DNA of 50,148 nucleotides from positions 1 to 50,148 of the forward strand of contig CAJTEX010000021.1 of assembly GCA_910575615.1 (NCBI GenBank). The letters are read 5' to 3'. Source of the stretch: Bacteroidales bacterium. GTDB taxonomy: Bacteria > Bacteroidota > Bacteroidia > Bacteroidales > Muribaculaceae. The notes under the pieces were generated by a model. The model had not been told where the DNA came from. It was given only the letters and a program-made list of their open reading frames with translations, and made no database searches. Shown here one piece after another: positions 35,764 through 45,135 of this stretch. Position 1 is the first letter of the stretch, and every line of letters begins with the position of its first letter. The translations under genes were made by a program, and so were the position numbers.

Positions 35764-35771
35764 TAATTTTG
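35764..35771 (+). promoter_or_regulatory. -7 box for the deacetylase gene
   Basis: TAATTTTG, 9 bp before the ATG at 35781, so a very short leader is expected. This box and the one at 35713 define a compact divergent promoter region. Confidence 0.5.
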
Positions 35772-35780
35772 TCGTTGCAA

Positions 35781-36569
35781 ATGATACTGCTTAGTTTCGA
35801 CACCGAAGAATTCGATGTGCCTCGGGAAAGCGGGGTTGAGTTCTCCCTCGCCCAAGGGATGGAGGTCTCCCGCTACGGCACCGAAAAGATTCTTGACATC
35901 CTTGACCGCAACGGGGTCAAGGCCACCTTCTTCTGTACGGTCAACTTCGCCGAGAATGCGCCCGACATAATCCGGCGCATCATCGACTCCGGCCACGAAA
36001 TCGCCGCCCACGGCTGCGACCACTGGCAACCTGTCCCGTCTGATGTCTTCCGCGCTAAAGAGAGGCTTGAGGAGCTGACCGGCAAGCCGGTGGAGGGCTA
36101 CCGCCAGCCGCGCATGTTCCCCGTTTCTGACGATGACATCCGCCGCGCGGGCTATCTCTACAATTCATCGCTCAACCCCTGCCTCATCCCCGGCCATTAC
36201 AACCATCTCGACAAGCCCCGCACATGCTTCATGCGCGACGGAGTGTTGCAGATACCCGCATCGGTGACCCCATGGCTGCGCTTCCCGCTATTCTGGCTGG
36301 CCCTCCACAACCTGCCTCTGTGGCTGTACAAGGCATTCGCCCGGCGTACAGTCAGCCGCGACGGCTACCTATCGACCTACTTCCACCCCTGGGAATTCTA
36401 CCCCCTCGGAGAGCATCCCGAATTCAAGGTGGGCTTCGTCAGCCGCAACCACGCGGGCAAAGAGATGGAACGCCGCCTCGACAGCGTCATTAACATGTTC
36501 AAGGCCCAGGGGGAGGAATTCACCACATACTCCGACTTCGCCCGGCGCAAAATCACAGAACTGAAATGA
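35781..36569 (+). CDS. polysaccharide deacetylase (ArnD/NodB-like)
   Basis: 262 residues from the ATG at 35781; the frame also opens earlier with TTG at 35769 but that lies in the -7 box. The NodB motifs are SFDTEEFD (catalytic and metal Asp), HEIAAHGCDH (metal His pair, HxxxxH type) and RQPRMFP. The family removes acetyl or formyl groups from sugars in the envelope. Its stop overlaps the ATG of the glycosyltransferase (ATGA). ArnD deformylates undecaprenyl phosphate-aminoarabinose, which would fit the context; that is inference. Confidence 0.85.
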   Translation: MILLSFDTEEFDVPRESGVEFSLAQGMEVSRYGTEKILDILDRNGVKATFFCTVNFAENAPDIIRRIIDSGHEIAAHGCDHWQPVPSDVFRAKERLEELTGKPVEGYRQPRMFPVSDDDIRRAGYLYNSSLNPCLIPGHYNHLDKPRTCFMRDGVLQIPASVTPWLRFPLFWLALHNLPLWLYKAFARRTVSRDGYLSTYFHPWEFYPLGEHPEFKVGFVSRNHAGKEMERRLDSVINMFKAQGEEFTTYSDFARRKITELK

Positions 36570-37510
36570 CAAGACTCGCAATAGTCTCCCCGTGCTACAA
36601 CGAGGAGGCGGTACTCGACAGCTCGGCCCGCCGCCTTGACGCGCTGTTTGACCGCATGACATCCGACGGCCTCATCGCTCCCGACAGCTTCGTGCTGTTT
36701 GTCAACGACGGCAGCCGCGACTCCACCTGGGAGATAATCAGCCGCCTCCACAAAGCCAATCCACACCGTTTCAAAGGTCTCGACCTGGCCCGCAACGTGG
36801 GCCACCAGAATGCCATTATGGCGGGCATGATGACCGCCCGCGACATGGCCGACGCGGTGATAACCATCGACGCTGACCTCCAGGACGACCTCGACGCGAT
36901 TCCACGCATGGTGGAGGCTTTCGCCGAGGGGTACGACGTGGTGTATGGCGTGAAAGTCGAGCGCACAGCCGACCCGGTGCTTAAACGCCTCTCCGCCCAG
37001 GCCTTCTACCGTCTCCAGGAGAAGATGGGGGTCAAGGCCATCTACAACCACGCCGATTTCAGGCTGCTCTCGCGCCGGGTGCTTGACGAGCTGTCGCGCT
37101 ACCGCGAGAAAAACCTCTACCTGCGCGGCATAATCCCACAGATAGGCTTCCCCTCGACCACCGTCGACGATGTCATCTCCCCACGCCAGGCCGGGAAATC
37201 GAAATACTCCCTGTCGAAGATGCTGTCGCTGGCACTCGACGGAATCACATCCTTCTCGGTCAAGCCGCTTTACGCCATTCTATATATAGGCCTGATTTTC
37301 ATTCTCATCAGCCTCGGCATCGGGGTGTATGTCATCTACTCGCTCTTCGCCCACACCGCCGTCCACGGCTGGGCGTCGCTGATGCTGTCTGTGTGGCTCG
37401 TGGGGGGATTCATACTGATTTCACTCGGCGCCGTCGGGCTGTACGTCGGCAAAATATACCAGGAGGTGAAAGACCGTCCGCTATACCACATAGGCCAGTT
37501 TCTCGACTGA
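36566..37510 (+). CDS. GT2 polyprenyl-phosphate glycosyltransferase (ArnC/GtrB-like)
   Basis: 314 residues. The GT-A catalytic domain shows VSPCYNEEAVLD, FVNDGSRDSTW, and the metal-binding DADLQDDLDAIP. QAGKSKYSLSKMLSLALDG precedes two C-terminal membrane spans (about 235-258 and 270-292). This is the layout of ArnC, GtrB and dolichol-phosphate mannose synthase-like enzymes that load a sugar on undecaprenyl phosphate in the inner membrane. It overlaps the deacetylase gene by 4 bp, so the pair acts as a unit. Confidence 0.9.
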   Translation: MTRLAIVSPCYNEEAVLDSSARRLDALFDRMTSDGLIAPDSFVLFVNDGSRDSTWEIISRLHKANPHRFKGLDLARNVGHQNAIMAGMMTARDMADAVITIDADLQDDLDAIPRMVEAFAEGYDVVYGVKVERTADPVLKRLSAQAFYRLQEKMGVKAIYNHADFRLLSRRVLDELSRYREKNLYLRGIIPQIGFPSTTVDDVISPRQAGKSKYSLSKMLSLALDGITSFSVKPLYAILYIGLIFILISLGIGVYVIYSLFAHTAVHGWASLMLSVWLVGGFILISLGAVGLYVGKIYQEVKDRPLYHIGQFLD

Positions 37511-37582
37511 ACCTGAACCGCCATGCCCCTCCCAAGTGTTATTGAGAAGAGTATAACCACAGATTTCAACCGTTTACCTAAA

Positions 37583-40291
37583 ATGTCAACACAACCACAG
37601 CTTACCGGACTCACCTCCACACAGGTCGAAGAGAGCCGCCTCAAGCATGGCAGCAACATCCTCACCCCGGCCAAGAAAGAGTCAGTATGGATCACATTCC
37701 TGAAGAAATTCCGCGACCCGCTAATCATAATCCTGCTGGTAGCCGGAGCCTTGTCTATCCTCATATCATTCTACGAGTATTACGGGCTCGGCAAAGGATT
37801 CGCTGTCTTTTTCGAGCCGATAGGGATATTCATCGCCATCATCCTGGCCACGGGCCTGTCGTTTTTCTTTGAATACCAGGCCGAGAAAGAATTTGCCATC
37901 CTCAACCAGGTCAACGACGACGAGCCGGTGCAGGTCATCCGAGACGGCAACTCGATGGAGATACCCCGCAAGGATGTCGTGGTGGATGACATCGTCATCC
38001 TCAACACCGGCAACGAGGTGCCCGCTGACGGCCAGCTGATAGAGGCCGTGTCGCTCAACATCGACGAGTCGACCCTCACCGGCGAACCGCTCTGCCACAA
38101 GACCGTCGACCCCGACGACTTCGACCCCGAAGCCACTTTCCCATCAGACATGGCGATGCGCGGCACAAAAATCATGGAGGGACACGGCATCATGCGTGTC
38201 ACCGCCGTCGGCGACCACACCGAGAACGGCAAGGTCTTCGAAGCCGCCCAGATAGATGACTCAGTCAAGACTCCGCTCAACGAGCAGCTCGAACGCCTCG
38301 GCAAACTGATTTCCAGGGCGAGCTACGCGATCGCGGCCCTGATTGTCGCCGGCAGGTTGCTGATGTACTTCATCAACCCTCAGCTCCAGTTTGAGTGGAT
38401 CGACTTCCTGGCCTATTTCCTGCAGACGCTGATGATTGCCGTCACCCTCGTGGTGGTGGCCGTGCCTGAAGGGCTGCCGATGGCCGTCACCCTGTCGCTG
38501 GCCTACTCTATGCGCCGCATGCTAAAGACCAACAACCTCGTCCGGAAGATGCACGCCTGCGAGACAATGGGAGCCACCACGGTCATATGCACCGACAAGA
38601 CCGGCACCCTCACCCAGAACCAGATGCAGGTCTACCAGACCGATTTCTTCGGGCTTAAAGACCAGCGTCTCGGCGATGACCCGCTCAGCCACATCATCGA
38701 GGAGGGTATCGCGGTGAACTCCACCGCCATGCTCGACCTCTCAGACCCGGCCCATCCCAAAGCCCTGGGCAACCCCACGGAGGGGGCGTTGTTGCTGTGG
38801 CTCCACCAGGCAGGCATCGACGCGCGCGCCCTCAAAGAGCGATGCACCGTCGCGGAGGAACTGCCATTCACCACCCAGCGCAAATACATGGCAACCGTCA
38901 TCCGCGATGCCGCCGGCCGCCGTGTGCTGTATATAAAGGGCGCGCCTGAAATCGTATACGCGCTCTGCGGCAAGTTTCCCGACGGAGCCACGAAAGAGGC
39001 TGTCGACAAGCGGCTTCTCGCCTACCAGCAGCAGGCGATGCGCACCCTGGGATTCGCATACCGCCTCCTCGACGAGGGGGAAGAGGCAATCGCAGACAAC
39101 CGCGTTGTGGCCCAAGGACTTGAATTTCTCGGATTCGTGGCGATTTCAGACCCCGTCAGGGCCGATGTGCCAGCCGCCATACGCGAGACCATCGACGCGG
39201 GCATCAAAATCAAGATTGTCACCGGCGACACCACCGCCACTGCCCGCGAAATCGGACGACAGATCGGCCTGTGGACCCCGGAGGACTCTGACCGCAACAT
39301 AATCACCGGCCCTGAATTCGAGAAACTCTCTGACCAGGAACTGCTCCAACGTGTCGGCGACCTCAAAATCATCGCCCGCGCCCGCCCGCTCGACAAGAAA
39401 CGCCTTGTCGAGGCCCTCCAGACCAACAACGAGGTGGTGGCCGTCACAGGCGACGGCACCAACGACGCGCCCGCCCTCAAGAGCGCCCATGTCGGACTGT
39501 CGATGGGCGACGGCACCTCCGTGGCAAAGGAGGCGTCAGACATCACCATCGTCGACAACTCATTCGCCTCCATCTCCCGCGCCGTGATGTGGGGACGCTC
39601 GCTGTATCTCAACATCCGCCGTTTCGTGATGTTCCAGATGACGGTCAACGTCGCCGCCTGCCTCATAGTGCTGGCCGGCGCGTTCATGGGCACCGAGTCG
39701 CCGCTGACAGTCACCCAGATGCTATGGGTCAACCTCATCATGGACACATTCGCCGCCATGGCCCTCGCGTCGCTCCCTCCCGACCACTCGGTGATGAAAG
39801 AAAAACCGCGCAAACGCTCGGCCTTCATCATCAACCCGACCATGTGGCAGGCGATCGTCGGCACCGGCGCGTTGTTTTTCTTCATCTTGCTGGGCCTGCT
39901 CTGGTATTTCGAGCACACCGACCTGCAGACGCTCACCGACATGTTCCGTGTGCCGTTCCTGCCTCAGAACAAGGGGCTGTCTCCTTACGAGCTGTCACTG
40001 TTCTTCACCATTTTCGTCTTCCTCCAGTTCTGGAACATGTTCAACGCCCGGGCCTTCGCCACAGGCCGCTCGGCCATGCATTTCGCCCATTGCGGAGAGT
40101 TCCTGCTGATAGCCGCAATCATCTTCGGCGGCCAGCTGCTCATCGTGGAGTTTGGCTACGGCTTCTTCAATGTCGTGCCGTTGAAAGCCGTCGACTGGGC
40201 AATAATAATCGGCTCCACCTCCCTGGTGATGTTTGCCGGTGAAGCCTGGCGCTTCTTCCGCCGCCTAAGCCGCTCAGGCCACCACGGCTGA
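37583..40291 (+). CDS. calcium-translocating P-type ATPase, PMCA type
   Basis: 902 residues if started at the ATG at 37583, where family-like sequence (LTGLTSTQVEESRLKHGSN) begins; an in-frame ATG at 37523 would add 20 residues. Key motifs: STLTGEPL in the actuator domain, CTDKTGTLT with the phosphorylated Asp338, KGAPE in the nucleotide-binding domain and TGDGTNDAPALKSA in the hinge. VAVPEGLPMAVTLSLA in the membrane contains the Glu/Pro ion site. Ten spans are expected. It pumps calcium, or possibly manganese, out of the cytoplasm. Confidence 0.92.
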   Translation: MSTQPQLTGLTSTQVEESRLKHGSNILTPAKKESVWITFLKKFRDPLIIILLVAGALSILISFYEYYGLGKGFAVFFEPIGIFIAIILATGLSFFFEYQAEKEFAILNQVNDDEPVQVIRDGNSMEIPRKDVVVDDIVILNTGNEVPADGQLIEAVSLNIDESTLTGEPLCHKTVDPDDFDPEATFPSDMAMRGTKIMEGHGIMRVTAVGDHTENGKVFEAAQIDDSVKTPLNEQLERLGKLISRASYAIAALIVAGRLLMYFINPQLQFEWIDFLAYFLQTLMIAVTLVVVAVPEGLPMAVTLSLAYSMRRMLKTNNLVRKMHACETMGATTVICTDKTGTLTQNQMQVYQTDFFGLKDQRLGDDPLSHIIEEGIAVNSTAMLDLSDPAHPKALGNPTEGALLLWLHQAGIDARALKERCTVAEELPFTTQRKYMATVIRDAAGRRVLYIKGAPEIVYALCGKFPDGATKEAVDKRLLAYQQQAMRTLGFAYRLLDEGEEAIADNRVVAQGLEFLGFVAISDPVRADVPAAIRETIDAGIKIKIVTGDTTATAREIGRQIGLWTPEDSDRNIITGPEFEKLSDQELLQRVGDLKIIARARPLDKKRLVEALQTNNEVVAVTGDGTNDAPALKSAHVGLSMGDGTSVAKEASDITIVDNSFASISRAVMWGRSLYLNIRRFVMFQMTVNVAACLIVLAGAFMGTESPLTVTQMLWVNLIMDTFAAMALASLPPDHSVMKEKPRKRSAFIINPTMWQAIVGTGALFFFILLGLLWYFEHTDLQTLTDMFRVPFLPQNKGLSPYELSLFFTIFVFLQFWNMFNARAFATGRSAMHFAHCGEFLLIAAIIFGGQLLIVEFGYGFFNVVPLKAVDWAIIIGSTSLVMFAGEAWRFFRRLSRSGHHG

Positions 40292-40318
40292 CAGTCTTCT
40301 GAACCATGCTCGACACCA

Positions 40319-40363
40319 CGCGCCACCCCGGCGGCCACAGGCCGCAGAGGTGGCGCGGCCTTT
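40319..40363 (+). terminator. intrinsic terminator-like hairpin after the P-type ATPase
   Basis: CGCGCCACC (40319-40327) pairs with GGTGGCGCG (40349-40357), with an inner stem GCGGCC/GGCCGC (40331-40345). The tail GCCTTTAC is only moderately T-rich. Confidence 0.6.
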
Positions 40364-40441
40364 ACCCCCCCTTGTAATCATACCGTAATCATCTGATTGC
40401 AACATTGTCAGAATTTCTTTGCAATTTTTGAAAATTAATTG

Positions 40442-40449
40442 TAACTTTG
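40442..40449 (+). promoter_or_regulatory. promoter of the histidine kinase gene
   Basis: TAACTTTG with TTTG at 40418-40421 (20-bp spacer): a strong Bacteroidota consensus promoter 42 bp before the ATG at 40492. Confidence 0.75.
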
Positions 40450-40491
40450 TGGAAATCAACAGACTCTCTGAGCCAGTCAAAATAACACAGC

Positions 40492-42660
40492 ATGCGCGCA
40501 TCGTCGTCACAACCACCCATACCCTATTGGCCTTCAATAATTTGTCTATTGACGGCACTCATAATCACCACCTCACAGGCTGTCGCGCGCAACCAAAAGG
40601 AAAACATGCGCATCGCATGCTCCGACCAGGCTACCAAACAGAAAGTGATTGACAGCCTGCAGACAGTGCTTTCGCGCCTCTCCACCCCCGACGACTCTGT
40701 CACCGAGCTTTTCAACATCTATGACCTCGCCGTCGCCCCTGAAAAAATCGAATACGGCAAGAAACTGGCTGCCACGGCCCGTCGCGCAGGTCGCCCGGGA
40801 GTGGCCTTCGACGTGATGCGCAACATCGCCAACAACAACCAGAGAAACGAGGAGGTTCTTGAAGAGGTAATCAGCATGGCGAAAAGCTATCCCCAGTCTG
40901 AAGACCGCGACAACACCGTGACGTTCGTGAGGATACTGCTCAACTCGGCCCGCGCCAAGTCGGCGGCTACAGCCGAAGAACGCGTGGCCCAGATCCAGGA
41001 ACTTGCCAAGCAGCTATCGGCAACCCCGGCCGAAAAGCTCGACGACCGCATCGTCACACTTCACGCCATATGCCTCAACCTCTCGGAGCTGTCTGAAGGC
41101 GACCTGCTCGCCGACTACCTCCACCGCCTCGGGAAACTTATCGAGGACACCCCCGGGGAAAACAATGCCCTAAAGAATGTGTATTACGTCTGGGCATCGA
41201 TGATATACACCAAAGTAGGCCAGCACACCCTGGCCATACAGGCATGCCGCAGTCTTCTCGACGCGATTGACGCCCTTGACAGGCGCAATGTCGAAATCGG
41301 CAGGAAATACCGCTGCTACGACGCGAACCGCTACATCGTCTACACGCGCCTGCTGGAAAACCACGAGGCCCTCGACCCATCGGAGGAGGAGCAGTATTAC
41401 GAAGAGGCCATGCGACTGGCCCGGACGGCCCCACGCGCCACCGCCACTTACGCGACGGCTCCCCTGCCATCAATCTACCATCATTTCTATCATAAAGACT
41501 ACCGCAAGGCCTTTGACCTGATTAGCGGCTGCATTGACAGCCCGTATCTCGAAAGCCGCCGTCTGCAGATGATGAAGATGTATATCGGGGCCGCCACCGC
41601 CACAGGCAACCGGCAGGCTCTTCTCGAGGCTTATCCCGCGTATGCAAGGATACTTGAGGAGGAACTCGACAGCCGGCAGCTCGAGCGCTACCGCGAGCTG
41701 CAGGTGATATATGATGTCCATGAGATAAAGCTGGAAAACCTGCGACTTAAGGAACAGGAACAGCAGGCCCGCAAACAGATGTGGCGCACAGTCACAATCG
41801 TCTGTGCCGGGCTGCTCCTCGCCCTCGGAGCCTTCATATTCTTCCTCATCCGCCTCAACCGCCGCAAGGCCGTCATAGCCACACGCCTGAAGGTGGCCAA
41901 CAGGCAGCTGCGCAAAGAGAGCCGCGAGCTCATGGAGACACGCGCCAGGCTTGAGGAGGCCCGGGACAAGGCGCGCAGGGCCGACAACCTCAAGACCGAC
42001 TTCATCAACAACATGAGCCACGAGGTGAAGGTCCCCCTGCAGGCCATGGCCGAATATGCCCAGATGATACTGGAAAACACCAGCGACGAACACAAGAAAT
42101 ATCTCGCGACATTCGCCGACCGCCTGGTGCTTAACTGCGATCTGGTCAACACGATTGTCAACGATGTGCTGCAGCTGGCCGAAATCCACAACTCCACGCT
42201 CCAGCTGAAAAAGAAGCCCCACAGCCTGCTGCCGACATGCGAGGCAGCGGCCGACGCTGTAAGGCACAAGCTGCGCCCAGATGTCAGGCTCAGCGTAGAG
42301 GCCCCAAAAGGCGACCTCATAATCCTGACCGACCGCCACCGGCTGATACAGATACTCTCAAACCTGCTCTCGAATGCCGCTAAATTCACACAGGAGGGGG
42401 AAATCTCCCTCAGGCTCGACACATCGGCCGACGGCAGGCAGGTGGTGATATCGGTCACCGACACCGGATGCGGCATCGACCCGCACAATAGCGAGGTGAT
42501 ATTCGATCGGTTCACCAAGATAGACAGGTCTGTCCCCGGTGCCGGCATCGGCCTGACGATAGCCCGCATGCTAGCCGAGATGCTGGGCGGCGCGCTCATC
42601 CTCGACACCGCCTACACCGACGGCGCACGGTTTATCCTCACCCTGCCCAACAAGGCCTGA
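40492..42660 (+). CDS. TPR-containing membrane sensor histidine kinase
   Basis: 722 residues. An N-terminal hydrophobic leader (about 10-33) exports a helical TPR-like sensor region (about 50-425). One membrane span lies at 430-455 (TVTIVCAGLLLALGAFIFFLI), then a coiled coil, the HisKA domain with His510 in NNMSHEVKVPLQAM, and the ATPase with NLLSNAAKF, DTGCGI and GAGIGLTIA. No receiver or DNA-binding domain is attached and no response regulator gene is adjacent, so the partner is elsewhere. The phosphoacceptor box is VKVPL instead of the common IRTPL. The ligand is unknown. Confidence 0.9.
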   Translation: MRASSSQPPIPYWPSIICLLTALIITTSQAVARNQKENMRIACSDQATKQKVIDSLQTVLSRLSTPDDSVTELFNIYDLAVAPEKIEYGKKLAATARRAGRPGVAFDVMRNIANNNQRNEEVLEEVISMAKSYPQSEDRDNTVTFVRILLNSARAKSAATAEERVAQIQELAKQLSATPAEKLDDRIVTLHAICLNLSELSEGDLLADYLHRLGKLIEDTPGENNALKNVYYVWASMIYTKVGQHTLAIQACRSLLDAIDALDRRNVEIGRKYRCYDANRYIVYTRLLENHEALDPSEEEQYYEEAMRLARTAPRATATYATAPLPSIYHHFYHKDYRKAFDLISGCIDSPYLESRRLQMMKMYIGAATATGNRQALLEAYPAYARILEEELDSRQLERYRELQVIYDVHEIKLENLRLKEQEQQARKQMWRTVTIVCAGLLLALGAFIFFLIRLNRRKAVIATRLKVANRQLRKESRELMETRARLEEARDKARRADNLKTDFINNMSHEVKVPLQAMAEYAQMILENTSDEHKKYLATFADRLVLNCDLVNTIVNDVLQLAEIHNSTLQLKKKPHSLLPTCEAAADAVRHKLRPDVRLSVEAPKGDLIILTDRHRLIQILSNLLSNAAKFTQEGEISLRLDTSADGRQVVISVTDTGCGIDPHNSEVIFDRFTKIDRSVPGAGIGLTIARMLAEMLGGALILDTAYTDGARFILTLPNKA

Positions 42661-42677
42661 CAGCCTGCCGCATCCGG

Positions 42678-44516
42678 TCAGAACGGAAACAGCAGCGGCA
42701 ACACGAAAATCATAAGCACGCCGAGAATCACCTGCAAGGGCGCGCCGACCTTGAGATAGTCGGTGAAGGTGTATTGGCCGGCCGACATCACCAGGGCGTT
42801 GGGAGGTGTCGAGAAGGGCGAGGCAAAACATAGCGAGGCTCCGAGGGTCACGGCGAACAGGAAGGGCAACGGGCTGACACCGTAGGCCAACGCGCTCTGC
42901 AACGCGATAGGCGCCATCAGCAAGGCTGTGGCCGTGTTGGAGATGAAAAGCGTCATCAGCGACGTGGTGAAATAGAGTCCGGCCAGAAGCCAGTGTGGGC
43001 CGAGAGAGCCAAGATGGGTGACCAGCGCGGATGACACCATCTCAGACACCCCAGTCTTCTCAAGGGCGAAACTCATCGGCATCATCGCGGCTATCAGCAC
43101 GATGCTCTCCCAGTTGATGGTCTTATAAGCGTCGCCAACCGAACGGAAACATCCCGTAAGCACCATGGCCAGCGCGGCCATTATCACCGTCATCACAGCC
43201 GGGACCGTGTCAAGCACGAGCATCACAATCATAGCCGCCATAATGACAGCCGCCACCGGTGCCTTGTAATCAAGCGTCACTTTGGAAGCCTCCGACAGGG
43301 GCTGCCCGAGGACTACCCAGCGGCGGGTGTCGCCGCTCAGCTCGTCAATGGCTTTCCATGGCCCCTGGACGAGCAGCACATCGTTTTTCCTGACCGTAAG
43401 GCCGCCCAGGTTCTCTGTAATGTAGTCTCCGCCACGGCGTACACCCAGCACATTGACGTTGAAGCGGTTGCGGAAATCAAGCTGGGCGATGGTCTGTTTT
43501 AATATCGGCGAGTCAGGCATCGGAACTATCTCGGCAACTCCGATGTCGTAGAATCTAAGGTTGTGGCGGGCCTCGTCGGGATTGGTGTCAAGCTGCAGCC
43601 CGTAATGGGTCGCGAACAGCTCCACCCCCGCCTCAGGGCCGCGCACAAACAGCACGTCGCCCGGGTCGACAGTCGAGGTGGCCGTGGGGGCCTCCTGCAC
43701 TATGTTCTTGATCAGCCTGCGCGAATGCTCGCCAGTGCGCAGCTCCAGCACATCGAGGTCATAATTCTTGCGCAACGCGAGAGTGCCGAGCGTCAGTCCG
43801 GCTATGGGCGAGGTGGATGGGACTGTCACCCTCCACAGGTCATCGTTAAGGCCGTATTCCTCCACAATCTCCAACGGTGAACGCGAACGCTTCCCCTCCG
43901 GGGAATCTTCGTTGCCGCGCTTGCGAGCGAGCGAACGGCTCAGGGGTATCAGCAACAGGGTACCCGCGACAAGACAGACGACTCCGGCGGGAAGAAACGA
44001 GAACATTGTCAGAGGGCCGTTGCCGGCCTCCTCCCACACCTCAGCGATGACAAGGTTGGGCGGTGTTCCGATAAGGGTCAGCATTCCTCCCATGCTTGAG
44101 GCGAACGCCAGCGGCATAAGCAACCGCGAGGGGGAGGAACCAGCCGCGGCTGCCATCGACACCACGATTGGCAGCATCAGGGCCACAGTGCCGGTATTGC
44201 TGACAAAACCGCCTATAAGGCCTGTGGCCAATACAACGACAAGAAAAAGCTTGGTCGGATTCCCTCCTCCGAGCTTGAGGAGCCTTGCCCCGAGCATCTT
44301 TGCCAGGCCAGTGTTGAAAATCGCACCGCCAACCACAAACAGGCCGACCATCATTATCACAATGGGGTTGGCAAACCCCGACAGGGCTTCCTGAGTGGAA
44401 ATCACACCGCTCACGGCCAAGACAACCAATGCCAGCAGCGCCACGACATCGGCCCGGATTCGTCCCCAGACAAATCCCGCAACAGCCAGCCCAAGAGTCA
44501 ACAGGGAAATCAGCAT
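42678..44516 (-). CDS. SLC13/DASS-type permease with two RCK-C domains
   Basis: 612 residues. About six membrane spans precede, and five or six follow, a cytoplasmic insert (about 205-400) with two TrkA-C (RCK-C) modules (SPIAGLTLGTLALRKNYDLDVLEL, VDPGDVLFVRG, and later VRKNDVLLVQG). SNTGTVALMLPIV and SNTATALLMAPIA are the paired SNT motifs that coordinate sodium and substrate in DASS transporters. Substrate may be a divalent anion such as sulfate or a dicarboxylate. It converges with the kinase gene with 17 bp between stops. Confidence 0.85.
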   Translation of the reverse strand: MLISLLTLGLAVAGFVWGRIRADVVALLALVVLAVSGVISTQEALSGFANPIVIMMVGLFVVGGAIFNTGLAKMLGARLLKLGGGNPTKLFLVVVLATGLIGGFVSNTGTVALMLPIVVSMAAAAGSSPSRLLMPLAFASSMGGMLTLIGTPPNLVIAEVWEEAGNGPLTMFSFLPAGVVCLVAGTLLLIPLSRSLARKRGNEDSPEGKRSRSPLEIVEEYGLNDDLWRVTVPSTSPIAGLTLGTLALRKNYDLDVLELRTGEHSRRLIKNIVQEAPTATSTVDPGDVLFVRGPEAGVELFATHYGLQLDTNPDEARHNLRFYDIGVAEIVPMPDSPILKQTIAQLDFRNRFNVNVLGVRRGGDYITENLGGLTVRKNDVLLVQGPWKAIDELSGDTRRWVVLGQPLSEASKVTLDYKAPVAAVIMAAMIVMLVLDTVPAVMTVIMAALAMVLTGCFRSVGDAYKTINWESIVLIAAMMPMSFALEKTGVSEMVSSALVTHLGSLGPHWLLAGLYFTTSLMTLFISNTATALLMAPIALQSALAYGVSPLPFLFAVTLGASLCFASPFSTPPNALVMSAGQYTFTDYLKVGAPLQVILGVLMIFVLPLLFPF

Positions 44517-44565
44517 ATCCTTTTCCGGTTTCCTTTTGATTTTAAGTTACTGTCTTTATCTTCGG

Positions 44566-44573
44566 CAAAGATA
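44566..44573 (-). promoter_or_regulatory. promoter of the DASS permease gene
   Basis: TATCTTTG on the minus strand with a TTG 20 bp upstream (complement of 44594-44596); 49 bp before the ATG at 44516. Confidence 0.6.
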
Positions 44574-44726
44574 CGACAATTCAGTCTCAATCGCAACCCC
44601 TCCCCAATACAAGAATCCACAGAGGCACCCCCGGCCGCAGTCCGACAGGATGCCTCCATGTCCCAGCCTGGTTATGCGCCAGGCCCCGGCAGCAGCTTCC
44701 CTACCACCGCTGAGATTCACCGAAAG

Positions 44727-44885
44727 TCAGATAAGCTTGCGCTTCTTCTCCATCTTTTTCAGGCGATGGTGGATTCGGTCGAGTTCATGGACGGCCAGAA
44801 TCGTCGTCACGAGGGTAGCAGTCTGGAGCGCCACATTCAATATGAAGCGGACACAATGACGTTTACATTTTGCGGAATTGTCCAT
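44727..44885 (-). CDS. small single-span membrane peptide (52 aa)
   Basis: A 52-codon frame from the ATG at 44885 to the TGA at 44729-44727. It has a basic, cysteine-containing N-terminus (MDNSAKCKRHC), one hydrophobic span at about 14-33 (FILNVALQTATLVTTILAV), and a strongly basic helical tail (HHRLKKMEKKRKLI). No family recognised. The coherent charge and hydrophobicity pattern argues that it is real. An 18-bp direct repeat lies 3 bp upstream of its ATG. Confidence 0.55.
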   Translation of the reverse strand: MDNSAKCKRHCVRFILNVALQTATLVTTILAVHELDRIHHRLKKMEKKRKLI

Positions 44886-44888
44886 AAT

Positions 44889-44928
44889 TTACTTGTTTTC
44901 AGGTTATGTTTTACTTGTTTTCAGGTTA
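44889..44928. repeat. two 18-bp direct repeats with 22-bp period
   Basis: TTACTTGTTTTCAGGTTA occurs at 44889-44906 and again at 44911-44928. The 22-bp period, about two helical turns, suits binding of a dimeric regulator to one DNA face. It lies directly in front of the 52-aa gene (minus) and about 125-165 bp upstream of the -7 box at 45055 (plus), so it could control either. Confidence 0.65.
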
Positions 44929-45054
44929 CATATGTCGTGTCGGTCATCCGACAGTCTTTAAACGCTCCCGACTCCCACAAAGTTTAAAGCCGCCCTTCAT
45001 TATATCTTTTAACTATATTTAACTATTAGAGAGGGTGATTTGCAGCCTTTTGCC

Positions 45055-45062
45055 TAATTTTG
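45055..45062 (+). promoter_or_regulatory. -7 box for the secreted protein gene
   Basis: TAATTTTG, 73 bp before the ATG at 45136; the spacer upstream is AT-rich and holds TTAACTATATTTAACTATTAG. Confidence 0.5.
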
Positions 45063-45135
45063 CGCCGGATTGTAGGCATACCGACCCTGTCAATCACGCT
45101 AAAGCTTCAACCCAAAAACACAAATCTTTAACCGT

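Noticed and set aside
44889-44928. CRISPR array
   Set aside because: Only two repeats with a 4-base gap and no cas genes.
44658-44987. Plus-strand frame of 109 codons in the space after the permease gene
   Set aside because: No family resemblance and low-complexity content; the minus-strand 52-codon frame has a more coherent design.
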